Assembly: GCF_017874475.1 (NCBI RefSeq)
Contig: NZ_JAGGLO010000001.1
Coordinates: 186,001 to 250,000, forward strand
Direction of reading: 5' to 3'
DNA length: 64,000 nucleotides
Source: Anaerococcus degeneri
GTDB lineage: Bacteria; Bacillota; Clostridia; Tissierellales; Peptoniphilaceae
A program made the translations under genes and the position numbers. Positions 11,151 through 20,407 of this stretch are shown here, piece after piece. The notes below the pieces were generated by a model. That model did no database searches, was not told the DNA's origin, and saw nothing but the letters and a program-made list of their open reading frames with translations. Each line of letters starts with the position of its first letter. Positions within the stretch are counted from its first letter, which is position 1.

Positions 11151-11977
11151 TATATATTAATTTCTAAAACAATAGGGGTGTGGTCTTGTCTTTCGCCGGA
11201 GTCAATCATATCTGAATTTGTGATTAAGTCTTTTATCCTATCAGAAACTAGGAAATAATCAATCCTCCAGCCGGAATTGTTGATTTTACTTGTCTTAACC
11301 CTTTGGGCCCACCAGGTGTAACGGCCTTCTACATCGCCGTGGATGTGTCTGAAGGTGTCTGTAAATCCACGATTAAGAAGATTTGTAAAGCCTTCTCTTT
11401 CTTCATCGGTAAAACCAGCTGATTCGTGGTTGTTATCTGGGTTTGCTAGGTCAATTTCCTTGTGTGCAACGTTAAAGTCGCCAGCTGCTATTACTGGCTT
11501 GTTTTGATCTAGACTTTTTAGATAATCAGCATAGAGCCTGTCCCAAACCTGCCTATCAGGAAGTCTTACTAATTTGTCACCGGCATTTGGTGTATAGACG
11601 TGGGTGAAATAAAAATTATCAAACTCTAAAGTGATTATCCTACCCTCAAAATCCATAGTACAAGGTGCACCAATTTGTGGGAAGGATGCTTCTACTTCTA
11701 GACCTTTTTTGTAAAGGGTCATAGTCCCTGCATAAGATTTTCTCGCAGGCTCCTCGCTTTGCCTATAAACATAATCATATTCTGGGAAATATTCAGCAAG
11801 TTTTTCCACATGTTTTTTGCTAAGGCCAGAATAAGGAAGTTTGGTTTCTTGGATGGCTATTACATCAGCATCTTCTTTTACAAGCCTATCTAAAACCAAA
11901 CGGCTCAATAAAGCCCTTGCAGAATCAGATGTAAGGGCAGCATTTAGTGAATCTATATTCCATGAAATAAATTTCAT
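11150..11977 (-). CDS. xth: Exodeoxyribonuclease III / AP endonuclease
   Basis: The 275-residue EEP-fold nuclease repairs abasic sites. It has the family's ordered motifs: FISWNIDSLNAAL at the start, AIQETKLP with the metal-binding Glu, the active-site Tyr/Asp region FTHVYTPNAG, AAGDFNVAH (Asp and Asn), WRIDYFLVS, and the terminal RQDHTPIVLEI with the catalytic His. This minus-strand gene stands alone, converging with mnmA and diverging from the surface-protein gene. A ribosome site lies 5' of the ATG on the minus strand. Confidence 0.93.
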   Translation of the reverse strand: MKFISWNIDSLNAALTSDSARALLSRLVLDRLVKEDADVIAIQETKLPYSGLSKKHVEKLAEYFPEYDYVYRQSEEPARKSYAGTMTLYKKGLEVEASFPQIGAPCTMDFEGRIITLEFDNFYFTHVYTPNAGDKLVRLPDRQVWDRLYADYLKSLDQNKPVIAAGDFNVAHKEIDLANPDNNHESAGFTDEEREGFTNLLNRGFTDTFRHIHGDVEGRYTWWAQRVKTSKINNSGWRIDYFLVSDRIKDLITNSDMIDSGERQDHTPIVLEINI

Positions 11978-12068
11978 AATTACCTCTCTTTATTTATTCT
12001 CTCTTATTAATATACAACTTTAAAAAAACTTTTAAAATTTCTACAAATTTAACACAAAATTAACACCC

Positions 12069-12084
12069 TTTTGGGTATTATATA
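12069..12084 (+). promoter_or_regulatory. Shared promoter-like element upstream of the repeat surface protein
   Basis: The 16-mer TTTTGGGTATTATATA sits about 42 bases before the ATG and includes a -10-like TATTAT. The identical 16-mer occurs before both copies of the lipoprotein gene at 44206 and 45526. It is probably a promoter core or regulator site. Confidence 0.55.
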
Positions 12085-12125
12085 GTTAAGAAGACACTAA
12101 TATAAGAATTTTTAAGGAGGGTGTC

Positions 12126-13568
12126 ATGAAAAAATCTAAATTATTACTAGCCCTAGCAGTGTCAGCTATGTTGATTAATAGCGCCTATGCTAGCGAAATG
12201 AAAAATCAAAAAGTAAATGAAATCGAAGCAGAAGACCCTATTACAAATCCAAAAGTAGCAGAATACAAGGTAAAGAAAATTTATGAAGAAGGGGTTGATA
12301 TTGTGGACGTTAATAACGAAGCTGATGTCTACAATGTTCCAAAATCTTATTTTAAGGGCATGGACCTTAAAGAAGGTAAGATTTTCACCCTTTATACAAA
12401 TAGGGAAATCTTAGAATCAGATCCAGCAAAATTTGGGAAAGTGTATAAGGTTATCGAAGGCAAGGAAAGTCACGTTACTTCTGATATTTATGTAATCAAG
12501 ACCATAAATGAAGAAGGAGTAGATTTATACCTTAAATCAAATCCTGATGACCTTTACAATGTTCCAAAAAAAGAATTCAAGAATATTGATTTAGTAGAGG
12601 GCAAAGAAGTAGAAATCGTAGCAGATGATGTACTTTACGCTTCATATCCAGCTAAATTTACAAAAATCCACAAAATAAGTGAAGTAAAACCTAAGGAAGA
12701 AAAGGTCGTAAGAGATTTTGTTGTTAAAGAAATCAACGAAGAAGGGGTCACCCTTTATGAAGTAGGCAATGAATCAAATCTTTATAATGTGCCAAAATCT
12801 GAATTTAAGGATATGAAAGTCGAAAAAGGCAAGGTCTTTACTATTACATCTGATAATATTTCTCTAAAATCCTACCCAGCTCAATTTGGCAAGATTTTCT
12901 CAATTGTTGAAAAAAAGATGCCAGCTAAGACCATGGTAAAATCTTATGTTGTAGAAAAAGTTGCCGACGATATGGTGACTGTTCACGAAAAAGATAACAA
13001 AGAAAGCAAATATAATATAGCTAAAAAAGACTTTGGTAAAGCTATGCCAAAAGTAGGCGAGACTTATAAAATAGAAACATCAGAAGAAATCCTAACTTCA
13101 GACCCTGCTCAATTTGCAGCAGTATATAAGGTAGAACTAGAAAAAGAAGCCCCAAAGAAGGCCGAAAAGCCAGCTGATAAGAAAAAACCAGCTGAAAAGG
13201 CCAAAGAAAATAAAAAAGAAAATAAGAAAGAAAGTGAAAAAACTCTATCTGACATCTTTGTAGTAGAAAAAATCGACCAAGAAGGTGTGACTGTTTATAG
13301 AAAGTCAAACAAGGAAGATAAGTACCTTGTTCCTAAAAAAGATTTCGGAAAGCTAGAAATCAAAGAAGGTAAGGAATACAAGATTTTCACAGACGATATA
13401 GTCCTAACTTCTTACCCAGCCCAATTTGGAAAGATTTATAAAATCGAAGAAGTGATGGCAGGAAAGAACAAAAATCCAGCTAAAAACCCAAAAACTGGCC
13501 TAATCGGCACAAGCCTTGCCCTTGTTGGATTAATCGGTGCAAGCATAGGCTATAAGAAAATCAAATAA
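12126..13568 (+). CDS. Wall-anchored five-repeat surface protein with NPKTG sorting signal
   Basis: The 480-residue protein has a signal peptide (1-22, ending AYA), a short spacer, and five related units of about 65 residues at 47-111, 121-187, 197-263, 274-340 and 377-443. Each has an EEGV-type strand, a YNVPK-like block followed by FK, and an SYPAQFGKIYK-like end. A Lys/Ala/Pro/Glu-rich linker (341-374) separates units 4 and 5. The C terminus is NPKTG (454-458), a hydrophobic helix and YKKIK, a sortase sorting signal with an NP rather than LP motif. It is probably displayed on the wall; the binding target is unknown. The repeats look like small all-beta domains. A promoter element and terminator flank it, so it is monocistronic. 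Confidence 0.8.
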   Translation: MKKSKLLLALAVSAMLINSAYASEMKNQKVNEIEAEDPITNPKVAEYKVKKIYEEGVDIVDVNNEADVYNVPKSYFKGMDLKEGKIFTLYTNREILESDPAKFGKVYKVIEGKESHVTSDIYVIKTINEEGVDLYLKSNPDDLYNVPKKEFKNIDLVEGKEVEIVADDVLYASYPAKFTKIHKISEVKPKEEKVVRDFVVKEINEEGVTLYEVGNESNLYNVPKSEFKDMKVEKGKVFTITSDNISLKSYPAQFGKIFSIVEKKMPAKTMVKSYVVEKVADDMVTVHEKDNKESKYNIAKKDFGKAMPKVGETYKIETSEEILTSDPAQFAAVYKVELEKEAPKKAEKPADKKKPAEKAKENKKENKKESEKTLSDIFVVEKIDQEGVTVYRKSNKEDKYLVPKKDFGKLEIKEGKEYKIFTDDIVLTSYPAQFGKIYKIEEVMAGKNKNPAKNPKTGLIGTSLALVGLIGASIGYKKIK

Positions 13569-13581
13569 AATCTAAGATCAA

Positions 13582-13608
13582 ACGGCACCTTGTGGTGTCG
13601 TTTTTTTG
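13582..13608 (+). terminator. Rho-independent terminator after surface protein gene
   Basis: Stem ACGGCACC / GGTGTCGT, loop TTGT, seven T. Confidence 0.9.
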
Positions 13609-13669
13609 TCTTTAATTCCCTTTATTTGCAAATTATGTTAAAATTATTAGTAGGATAAAGGAGGCAAGG

Positions 13670-15169
13670 ATGACTAATTCATATTTTAAAACCGACCTAT
13701 GCCACATTTTTGATGTATATGAAAGATACACTTTTGTAAAAGATGAAATCGGCTATTGTTTTCAATTTTTTGCGGCAGTTTATGACCTAAGCCTAAGTGA
13801 ACTTGAATTTATAATTAATAGCATACATTTTGAGAGGGGTGAAATCTTTAAAAACCTCGATTCTGTTGGATTTTTCATGGGGAAAGATGTTTCGGAAGAA
13901 TTCCTATCTTTGGTTGACAAGGGATATTTTACAATAGAAACTCAAAACATTAGCGATGACAATTACTATTATTCATATTCCCACACAGAAAAGGCAAAAA
14001 ATCTTTCAAAAGACCTAGATAAAAGACTTTCAAGCCTCCTTGATGACTTTGGTCGTGGCAAAGACTTGGTTGATTTTGCCTATACAGACGTGATTGAAAA
14101 ATTAAACTACCTTTTTGATGATTTGAGGATTTTGGGAGACGATAAGTACATATTGGATATAAAAGCTGATAAGGACTTAGATCCAGAATATACCAGGCGA
14201 TATGAGCTCGTGAGAGATATTAAAAAAGCCTTAAATCAAAAGTATCCTTACCTATCTATAATAAATTTTGATGAATATAAGGAGCCTTCTTATGTCGTTC
14301 TTGTTGAAGATGATGAGAATTTTGATGAAGACTTTTACGATTGTGTTGAAAATTACCTAAAAGACGGCAGGCACCTTGTAGAAATTGAATACACTTTGAA
14401 TTCTAGAAGGAAAAAGACAAGCCTACTTGTAAATGCAGAAGACTTTTCAGATGTGATTGAAATGGGAGATTTGGATTACAATGACATGGAAGATGGTGAG
14501 GCCTTCACTCATTTTGTGATGTTGATGGATGATTTTAACAGGAACCATAAAAAAATTAAGGAAAAGTTAAGAAACCTCTATTCTTTTATTGCCCCTGCCT
14601 ATGATTTAAGCCTTGGAGAATTTGAATTTTGCTTATATTACTCTACAATTTATACTTGTCATGACGATGAAATCTACGATATAGACGGATATTTTATCGA
14701 TGATAGTAAAGAAATTGTGGCAAGTCTTATTAAAAAAAGATACTTATATAAGGATGAAGACGGGTTTACACTTACAGAAAAATCTGATGCTGTTTTTAAA
14801 CATATGGGGGCATTATTTGCATCCACAATGGAGAAAAATAAGGAGGATTATAAAGAACTTTTAACTTGTGTAAATAATTATTATGATGCAAGTGAAAGTC
14901 TTGATAAATTTACGGACGATTTTGCCTATAGATTTTGCTTTGAGGGCTTCAATATTGAGGATAAGATAAGTGATGAAATAGACGAATATAGCCTGTCTGT
15001 GCCATTTGATAAGGCAGTCCTTCCTATAGTTAGTAAACATTTTTCCAATCCAAAAATCCTTGCCGTAAAAGATGAAGGTTCTTATATCAGCATTATTTTT
15101 ACAAGTGATGATGGGCCAGGCAATGAAATGCTAGGTCGAATTTTTAAAAAAGCTTTGGGAGACTTGTGA
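13670..15169 (+). CDS. Acidic protein of unknown function with an internally duplicated helical domain
   Basis: I do not recognise this 499-residue protein. It has no signal peptide or membrane helix and is very rich in Asp, Glu and Tyr. Residues about 28-155 and 303-415 are related: both open with a helix ending in A.YDLSL.E.EF, then a short acidic stretch and a segment resembling a helix-wing (LVDKGYFTIE and LIKKRYLYKDEDGF). This could be a winged-helix-like fold. Between them is a region with more strand character (160-270). It is 4 bases upstream of the beta-lactamase-fold gene, with a good ribosome site (AAAGGAGG) at its own start. Confidence 0.72.
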   Translation: MTNSYFKTDLCHIFDVYERYTFVKDEIGYCFQFFAAVYDLSLSELEFIINSIHFERGEIFKNLDSVGFFMGKDVSEEFLSLVDKGYFTIETQNISDDNYYYSYSHTEKAKNLSKDLDKRLSSLLDDFGRGKDLVDFAYTDVIEKLNYLFDDLRILGDDKYILDIKADKDLDPEYTRRYELVRDIKKALNQKYPYLSIINFDEYKEPSYVVLVEDDENFDEDFYDCVENYLKDGRHLVEIEYTLNSRRKKTSLLVNAEDFSDVIEMGDLDYNDMEDGEAFTHFVMLMDDFNRNHKKIKEKLRNLYSFIAPAYDLSLGEFEFCLYYSTIYTCHDDEIYDIDGYFIDDSKEIVASLIKKRYLYKDEDGFTLTEKSDAVFKHMGALFASTMEKNKEDYKELLTCVNNYYDASESLDKFTDDFAYRFCFEGFNIEDKISDEIDEYSLSVPFDKAVLPIVSKHFSNPKILAVKDEGSYISIIFTSDDGPGNEMLGRIFKKALGDL

Positions 15170-15173
15170 TTAT

Positions 15174-16481
15174 ATGAAAAAAATATTTAAGATTTTTTGT
15201 GTTTTCGCTTTGATAAATTTGACTTTAATTGGAAAATCTTTTGCAAGTGATGATGAAAAAATCCTTAAAGACGAACTTTATCAGGCTGTGAGAGATACAA
15301 TAGATGGCAAGCTTTATTATCAGGTAAATATAAAAACTGTTTACGGATCAAGTGATATCAATATTTACATGGCAAATACCGACAAAGATACCTTGCCAGC
15401 GGCATCTACCATTAAGCCCTTCATCGGCCTATCCCTTTTAGAAAAGGTTGAAAATGGCCAAATGCTTTATACAGAAGAAATCAAAAAAGACCTTGATCTA
15501 AGCCTTCGCCTATCAGACAATGATGCTACAAATAGGCTAATTGAGGAAATAGGTGGTTTTGAGGAAGTAAATTCCTATATTAAATCCTTTACAAAAAATG
15601 AGAGGACAAGTTTAAATAGACTTATGCTAGGCAAAGGCGAGGAAAATATTGCTAATGCCAAGGACCTAACTTTGGCCCTTTATGAGATTTATAGAAATGA
15701 CAGCGAAATTGGAAAAGACATGGCAAAGTCACTTTCAAATCCATCTACAAAGAGGGTCAAGCTTTTAAAAAATGTAAATCCTGCTTATAAAACAATGAAC
15801 AAAACTGGGGAGCTTAGTCACATCGAAAACGACGTAGCCTTTATAGAAACAGGATCTCAGGCCTATATCATAAGTCTAATGACAGAAAATGACGACTTTA
15901 TGGATACCTACAATCAAATCCTCCTTATAAACAAGCTTGGCGAAAAAGTCGCCAAGGCCTATGAGAAATATGAAAATGCCAATAAAAACAAGGAGAAACT
16001 TGCCGAAGAAAAACTTTTGGCAAGGCTTGATAGCAAGGAGAAAAAACTTGCCTATGCCGTCTATAAAAACCAAATTTTTATAAATGCAGGCCAAACCCTC
16101 CTTGAATCGGATTTGCCAGCCATAGACCAAATTAGACCTGTCCTTAGCGAGCAAATAGAAAATTCGAAGGCTGTTTTGGACAAATCTAAAAAGACTTTGG
16201 CAAGTTTTTCCAAGGAACCAATCCAAAGTGAGGAAGATATGATTGTAAACCTGGTAAGGCTTCTTTATACCAATAAGGAATTAAATTCTGACCTTAACAG
16301 AAAGCTTGCCCTAGCCTTTTATAATAATAAGTCAGCTACTATGGCGGGGAATATAATCCTAAAGGAAGCTCCAAAGAAAAGTCTTGGGATTAGAAGACCT
16401 CTTCTTAGAAATATCAAGGCTTCAGAAAAAATCCTAGATAAAACTCAGTCCTACTTTGAAAAGTTAAATGCAGAAAATTAA
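15174..16481 (+). CDS. Secreted class A beta-lactamase-fold serine hydrolase with C-terminal helical extension
   Basis: A signal peptide (about 1-25, ending FAS) precedes a serine-hydrolase domain with SxxK (S78-K81), SDN (114-116) and KTG (210-212), all in class A order and spacing. In the omega-loop region, the position three before the LN pair of ERTSLN is Arg, not the deacylating Glu of class A beta-lactamases; the Glu is one residue earlier. This makes beta-lactamase activity doubtful. The last 170 residues are helical, charged, and of unknown function. The protein probably acts on the wall or is a penicillin-binding-like hydrolase. Confidence 0.78.
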   Translation: MKKIFKIFCVFALINLTLIGKSFASDDEKILKDELYQAVRDTIDGKLYYQVNIKTVYGSSDINIYMANTDKDTLPAASTIKPFIGLSLLEKVENGQMLYTEEIKKDLDLSLRLSDNDATNRLIEEIGGFEEVNSYIKSFTKNERTSLNRLMLGKGEENIANAKDLTLALYEIYRNDSEIGKDMAKSLSNPSTKRVKLLKNVNPAYKTMNKTGELSHIENDVAFIETGSQAYIISLMTENDDFMDTYNQILLINKLGEKVAKAYEKYENANKNKEKLAEEKLLARLDSKEKKLAYAVYKNQIFINAGQTLLESDLPAIDQIRPVLSEQIENSKAVLDKSKKTLASFSKEPIQSEEDMIVNLVRLLYTNKELNSDLNRKLALAFYNNKSATMAGNIILKEAPKKSLGIRRPLLRNIKASEKILDKTQSYFEKLNAEN

Positions 16482-16501
16482 TTTTCTCATATAATAATCA
16501 T

Positions 16502-17395
16502 ATGATACTAATAGCAGATGACCTTATAAGAGTTGATAAATACATATCTGACGAACTTGACGAAATACCAAGGGAGAAGATAAAAGATTTTATCAAATCT
16601 TCTTTAATAAAAGTAAATAATGAGAAAGTCAAACCTTCAACAAAGCTTAAGATGGGTGATGAAATTTTTATAGACGATTCACTTTTTGAAGTCCCAGAGA
16701 TTGTCCCAGAGGATATTCCACTTGATATTGTTTATGAAAATGATGACTTTGCTGTAATTAACAAGCAAAAAAACCTCATTGTCCATCCAGCAGGGTCAAT
16801 TGTGACAGGGACCCTGGTAAATGCCCTGCTTTTTAAATACGGCTACGACGGCCTTTCCCACATTGGCGGGGAAGATAGGCCAGGAATTGTCCACAGGCTC
16901 GATAAGGACACGACAGGTCTTATGTTGATTGCAAAAAATAATGAATCCTATCGATATTTAAAGGAGCTTTTTGAAACCAGACAAGTAAGAAAAGAATATC
17001 TGGCCATAGTTTTTGGTAATTTTGACCAAAAGTCTGGCAGAATTGAAAACTTCATGGATAGGGACCCTCATAATAGAAGGAAGATGTCAGTTCGTCCTAG
17101 TGGGAGAAAGGCCATATCTGAATACCAAGTCCTAAGCGAAGTAGACGGTTTTAGCTTAGTGAAGGTCCACATCGTAACAGGTAGGACCCACCAAATAAGA
17201 GTTCACATGACAGACATTAACCACCCACTCTTGGGAGATCCTGTTTATGGCAATTTTAAACACAAATTCAACCTAGACCATCCACTTCTACACTGCACCC
17301 ATTTGGCCTTTATCGACAAGAACGGCAGGGAAATGGTCTTTGATAAGGAAGTGCCGGAGGAATTTGACAGGTATAAACAAATCCTAGGCTTATAA
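16502..17395 (+). CDS. RluD-family 23S rRNA pseudouridine synthase
   Basis: An N-terminal S4 RNA-binding domain (about 8-75) precedes the synthase domain. The catalytic-Asp motif is HRLDKDTTGLML, near residue 139, and GRTHQIRVHM is the second conserved motif. Length (297) is normal for the RluD/RluC group; the exact uridine target cannot be told from sequence. It follows the serine hydrolase by 20 bases, and a terminator follows it. It would act on 23S rRNA during ribosome assembly. Confidence 0.93.
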   Translation: MILIADDLIRVDKYISDELDEIPREKIKDFIKSSLIKVNNEKVKPSTKLKMGDEIFIDDSLFEVPEIVPEDIPLDIVYENDDFAVINKQKNLIVHPAGSIVTGTLVNALLFKYGYDGLSHIGGEDRPGIVHRLDKDTTGLMLIAKNNESYRYLKELFETRQVRKEYLAIVFGNFDQKSGRIENFMDRDPHNRRKMSVRPSGRKAISEYQVLSEVDGFSLVKVHIVTGRTHQIRVHMTDINHPLLGDPVYGNFKHKFNLDHPLLHCTHLAFIDKNGREMVFDKEVPEEFDRYKQILGL

Positions 17396-17445
17396 ATTAT
17401 AAAATATTAAGTAACAAAATTAATTTTCAAATTAATCTAAGGAGT

Positions 17446-17470
17446 CCTAAAGAAATTTAGGTCTTTTTTC
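17446..17470 (+). terminator. Rho-independent terminator after pseudouridine synthase gene
   Basis: Stem CCTAAA / TTTAGG, loop GAAA, then a T run. Confidence 0.75.
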
Positions 17471-17608
17471 TATTAAATTTGCCTTAAATTGGGAAAATAG
17501 ATTGAATTAACTATAGAAAGCTATTATAATGTATAGTGGATTAGAATCATTATCAGTTTATTTTACAAAATTAATATTTATTTTTTATAGGATTAATCCT
17601 TGCCTAGA

Positions 17609-17639
17609 TTGCCTATTTTTGATTGAAATTTTGTATAAT
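17609..17639 (+). promoter_or_regulatory. Possible secA promoter
   Basis: TATAAT at 17634-17639, with a weak -35 (TTGCCT, 17609-17614) at a 19-base spacing. Confidence 0.4.
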
Positions 17640-17676
17640 AAGGGTAGGATAAGTGAAGAATTGGAAGGTGAAAAAT

Positions 17677-20406
17677 TTGGCATTATTTAATATATTTAAA
17701 TCATTTAGTCAAAAAGAAATCGAAGAAAATAAAAAAATTGTCGATAAAATCTTAGCACTAGATGAAGATATGCAAAAGTTAAGTGACGAAGACTTAAAAC
17801 ATAAAACAATTGAATTTAAAGAAAGATTAAAAAACGGAGAAACCCTTGATGACCTCTTAGTTGAGGCCTTTGCTGTAGTTAGAGAAGCAAGCTATAGGGT
17901 ACTAGGAATCAAGCATTATCCAGTACAACTTTTAGGTGGTATTGTACTACATAATGGACAGATAGCAGAAATGAAGACAGGTGAAGGTAAGACTCTTGTA
18001 GCAACACTTCCATCTTACTTAAATGCCTTATCTGGAAATGGTGTTCACGTAGTAACTGTAAACGACTACCTAGCAAAGCGTGACCAAGAGTGGATGGGCA
18101 AGGTCCATACCTGGCTTGGTTTATCTGTAGGTTGTATTATTTACGGACTTACAAACAGTGAAAGAAGAGAAAATTATAACGCTGATATTACTTATGGTAC
18201 AAACAACCAATTTGGTTTCGACTACCTAAGGGATAACATGGTTATCTATAAGGAAGACATGGTTCAACGTGGCCTAAACTACGCAATCGTAGACGAGGTT
18301 GACTCAATCTTAATAGATGAGGCTAGAACACCACTTATTATTTCTGGCCAAGGCGATGAATCAACAGATACCTATCAAAAGGCAAATGAGTTTATCCAAA
18401 CTCTTGAAGGTAGAATCTTAGATCCTAATGAAGACGCAGATATTGACCCATTTGATAGGGAATTTAAAGTAGAAGACGTAGACTTCCTTGTAGATGAAAA
18501 GAGAAAATCATCAAACCTTACAGAAAAAGGTACAAAAAAGGCTGAAGAATTCTTTGGTATCGACAACCTTTCTGATACAGAAAACCTAGAACTATCTCAC
18601 TATATCAACAACGCCCTAAAGGCTAATACAACAATGACAAGAGACATTGACTATGTTGTAAACCATGGCGAAGTTGAAATCGTAGACGAATTTACAGGTC
18701 GTATCATGCAAGGTAGGAGATTCTCAGATGGTCTTCACCAAGCAATCGAAGCTAAAGAAGGCGTAGAAGTTAAGGCAGAAAGTAAAACACTTGCTACCAT
18801 TACCTTCCAAAACTACTTTAGAATGTATGATAAACTTTCAGGTATGACTGGTACTGCAAAAACAGAAGAAGACGAATTTGACGAAATCTACAAGCTAGAC
18901 GTAGTTGAAATTCCAACTAATAGACCAGTTCAAAGGGAAGATGACAACGACCACGTTTATATCAACGAACGCGGCAAGTTCAACGCAATTATAAACGAAA
19001 TTAACAAGGTCCACGCAACAGGCCAACCAATCCTTGTAGGTACTATTTCAATCGAGGCAAGTGAAAGACTTTCTGATGCCCTAAAACAAGCTGGCATCAA
19101 GCACACAGTCCTAAACGCCAAAAACCACGAAAGAGAAGCAGAAATAGTTGCCCAAGCTGGTAGACTTGGTTCAGTAACAATCGCAACCAACATGGCGGGC
19201 CGTGGTACAGATATTACCCTTGGTGGTAACGTAGATTTCATGGCTAAACAAAAGCTAAGAAGAGAAGGAATTTCAGACGAACTAATCGAAGAAGTTGACT
19301 CATTCTCAGCAACAGATAACCAAGAAATCCTTGATGTTAGAAAGAAATTTAGACATTATAAAGATCAATTTAGACCAGGAATCAAGGCTGAAGAAGCCGA
19401 AGTAATCAAGGCAGGTGGTCTATACATCATCGGTTCTGAAAGACACGAATCAAGACGTATTGATAACCAGCTAAGAGGACGTTCAGGCCGTCAAGGAGAC
19501 CCTGGTAAGTCAAGATTCTTTATATCTCTAGAAGACGATTTAATCAGATTAAACGGTGGTGAAGCTGTAGCAAAATTTGTTCAAAAGGCAGATTTTGACG
19601 AAAACGAACCAATCGTATCAAGAATGGTAACAAAGTCAATTGAAAAGGCTCAAACAAGAGTTGAAGCAAATAACTTTGCAACAAGAAAGAGAGTCCTTCA
19701 ATACGACGACGTTATGAACAAACAAAGAACAATCATCTACAACGAAAGACGTGAAGTTCTAATGGGTCATGACATGAAAGAAACCATAATCGATATGATT
19801 AAGCAAGTCATAAAAGATGCAGTTTATACTTTCACTAACCCAGAAGTTAAGCCTGAAAATTGGGAAATGACAGCCCTTCTAAACTACCTAAATGGTCTAG
19901 GAGTTCCTGTAACCCAACTTCATTTTGAAAATATAAATTCATACACCCAAGATAACCTAATCGACTATATCACAGGTGCAACTCTTGCTAAATACGAAGA
20001 CAAGGAAGCTACTTTCGGACCAGAAAACATGAGAGAAGTTGAAAGGGTAATTCTTCTTAGGGTTATTGACCAAAAATGGATGGACCACATCGATGCAATG
20101 GATCAAATGCGTAAGGAAATCGGCGTTAGGGCTATGGGCCAAGAAGACCCAGTTAGGGCCTACACTAACGAAGGTTTTGATATGTATGAAGAAATGACCA
20201 GGGCAATCCAAGAAGACACTGTTAGATACATGATGAATGTAGAAATCAGACAAAATATCCAAAGAAAGCAAATACTTGTTCCAGAAGAGGAAAGCCATGA
20301 GGATGTAACAGGTCCTTCTACAGATGAAGAAGACTACGAAGGTCTAAATAGAGCTGAACGCAGAAGATTAGACCGTGAAGCTAAGAAATCAACTGTAAAG
20401 AAATAA
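17677..20406 (+). CDS. secA: Preprotein translocase ATPase SecA
   Basis: SecA drives proteins through SecYEG. I place the start at TTG 17677 (reading MALFNIFKSFSQ): GGAAGG lies seven bases upstream and this begins like typical SecA. The in-frame GTG codons at 17653 and 17668 would add nine and four residues. Motifs include Walker A MKTGEGKT, DEVDSILIDEARTPLIISG, the SAT-like GMTGTA and ATNMAGRGTD. About 909 residues is family length. The C-terminal zinc-binding CxCx8CH tail is missing; it ends in a basic RR/KK stretch. prfB starts 2 bases after the stop, the classic secA-prfB pair. Confidence 0.97.
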   Translation: MALFNIFKSFSQKEIEENKKIVDKILALDEDMQKLSDEDLKHKTIEFKERLKNGETLDDLLVEAFAVVREASYRVLGIKHYPVQLLGGIVLHNGQIAEMKTGEGKTLVATLPSYLNALSGNGVHVVTVNDYLAKRDQEWMGKVHTWLGLSVGCIIYGLTNSERRENYNADITYGTNNQFGFDYLRDNMVIYKEDMVQRGLNYAIVDEVDSILIDEARTPLIISGQGDESTDTYQKANEFIQTLEGRILDPNEDADIDPFDREFKVEDVDFLVDEKRKSSNLTEKGTKKAEEFFGIDNLSDTENLELSHYINNALKANTTMTRDIDYVVNHGEVEIVDEFTGRIMQGRRFSDGLHQAIEAKEGVEVKAESKTLATITFQNYFRMYDKLSGMTGTAKTEEDEFDEIYKLDVVEIPTNRPVQREDDNDHVYINERGKFNAIINEINKVHATGQPILVGTISIEASERLSDALKQAGIKHTVLNAKNHEREAEIVAQAGRLGSVTIATNMAGRGTDITLGGNVDFMAKQKLRREGISDELIEEVDSFSATDNQEILDVRKKFRHYKDQFRPGIKAEEAEVIKAGGLYIIGSERHESRRIDNQLRGRSGRQGDPGKSRFFISLEDDLIRLNGGEAVAKFVQKADFDENEPIVSRMVTKSIEKAQTRVEANNFATRKRVLQYDDVMNKQRTIIYNERREVLMGHDMKETIIDMIKQVIKDAVYTFTNPEVKPENWEMTALLNYLNGLGVPVTQLHFENINSYTQDNLIDYITGATLAKYEDKEATFGPENMREVERVILLRVIDQKWMDHIDAMDQMRKEIGVRAMGQEDPVRAYTNEGFDMYEEMTRAIQEDTVRYMMNVEIRQNIQRKQILVPEEESHEDVTGPSTDEEDYEGLNRAERRRLDREAKKSTVKK

Positions 20407-20407
20407 T

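Noticed and set aside
17653-17676. GTG 17653 as the secA start
   Set aside because: It would give nine residues not typical of SecA; TTG 17677 has the better-placed GGAAGG and the usual N terminus. I keep it as a low-probability alternative.
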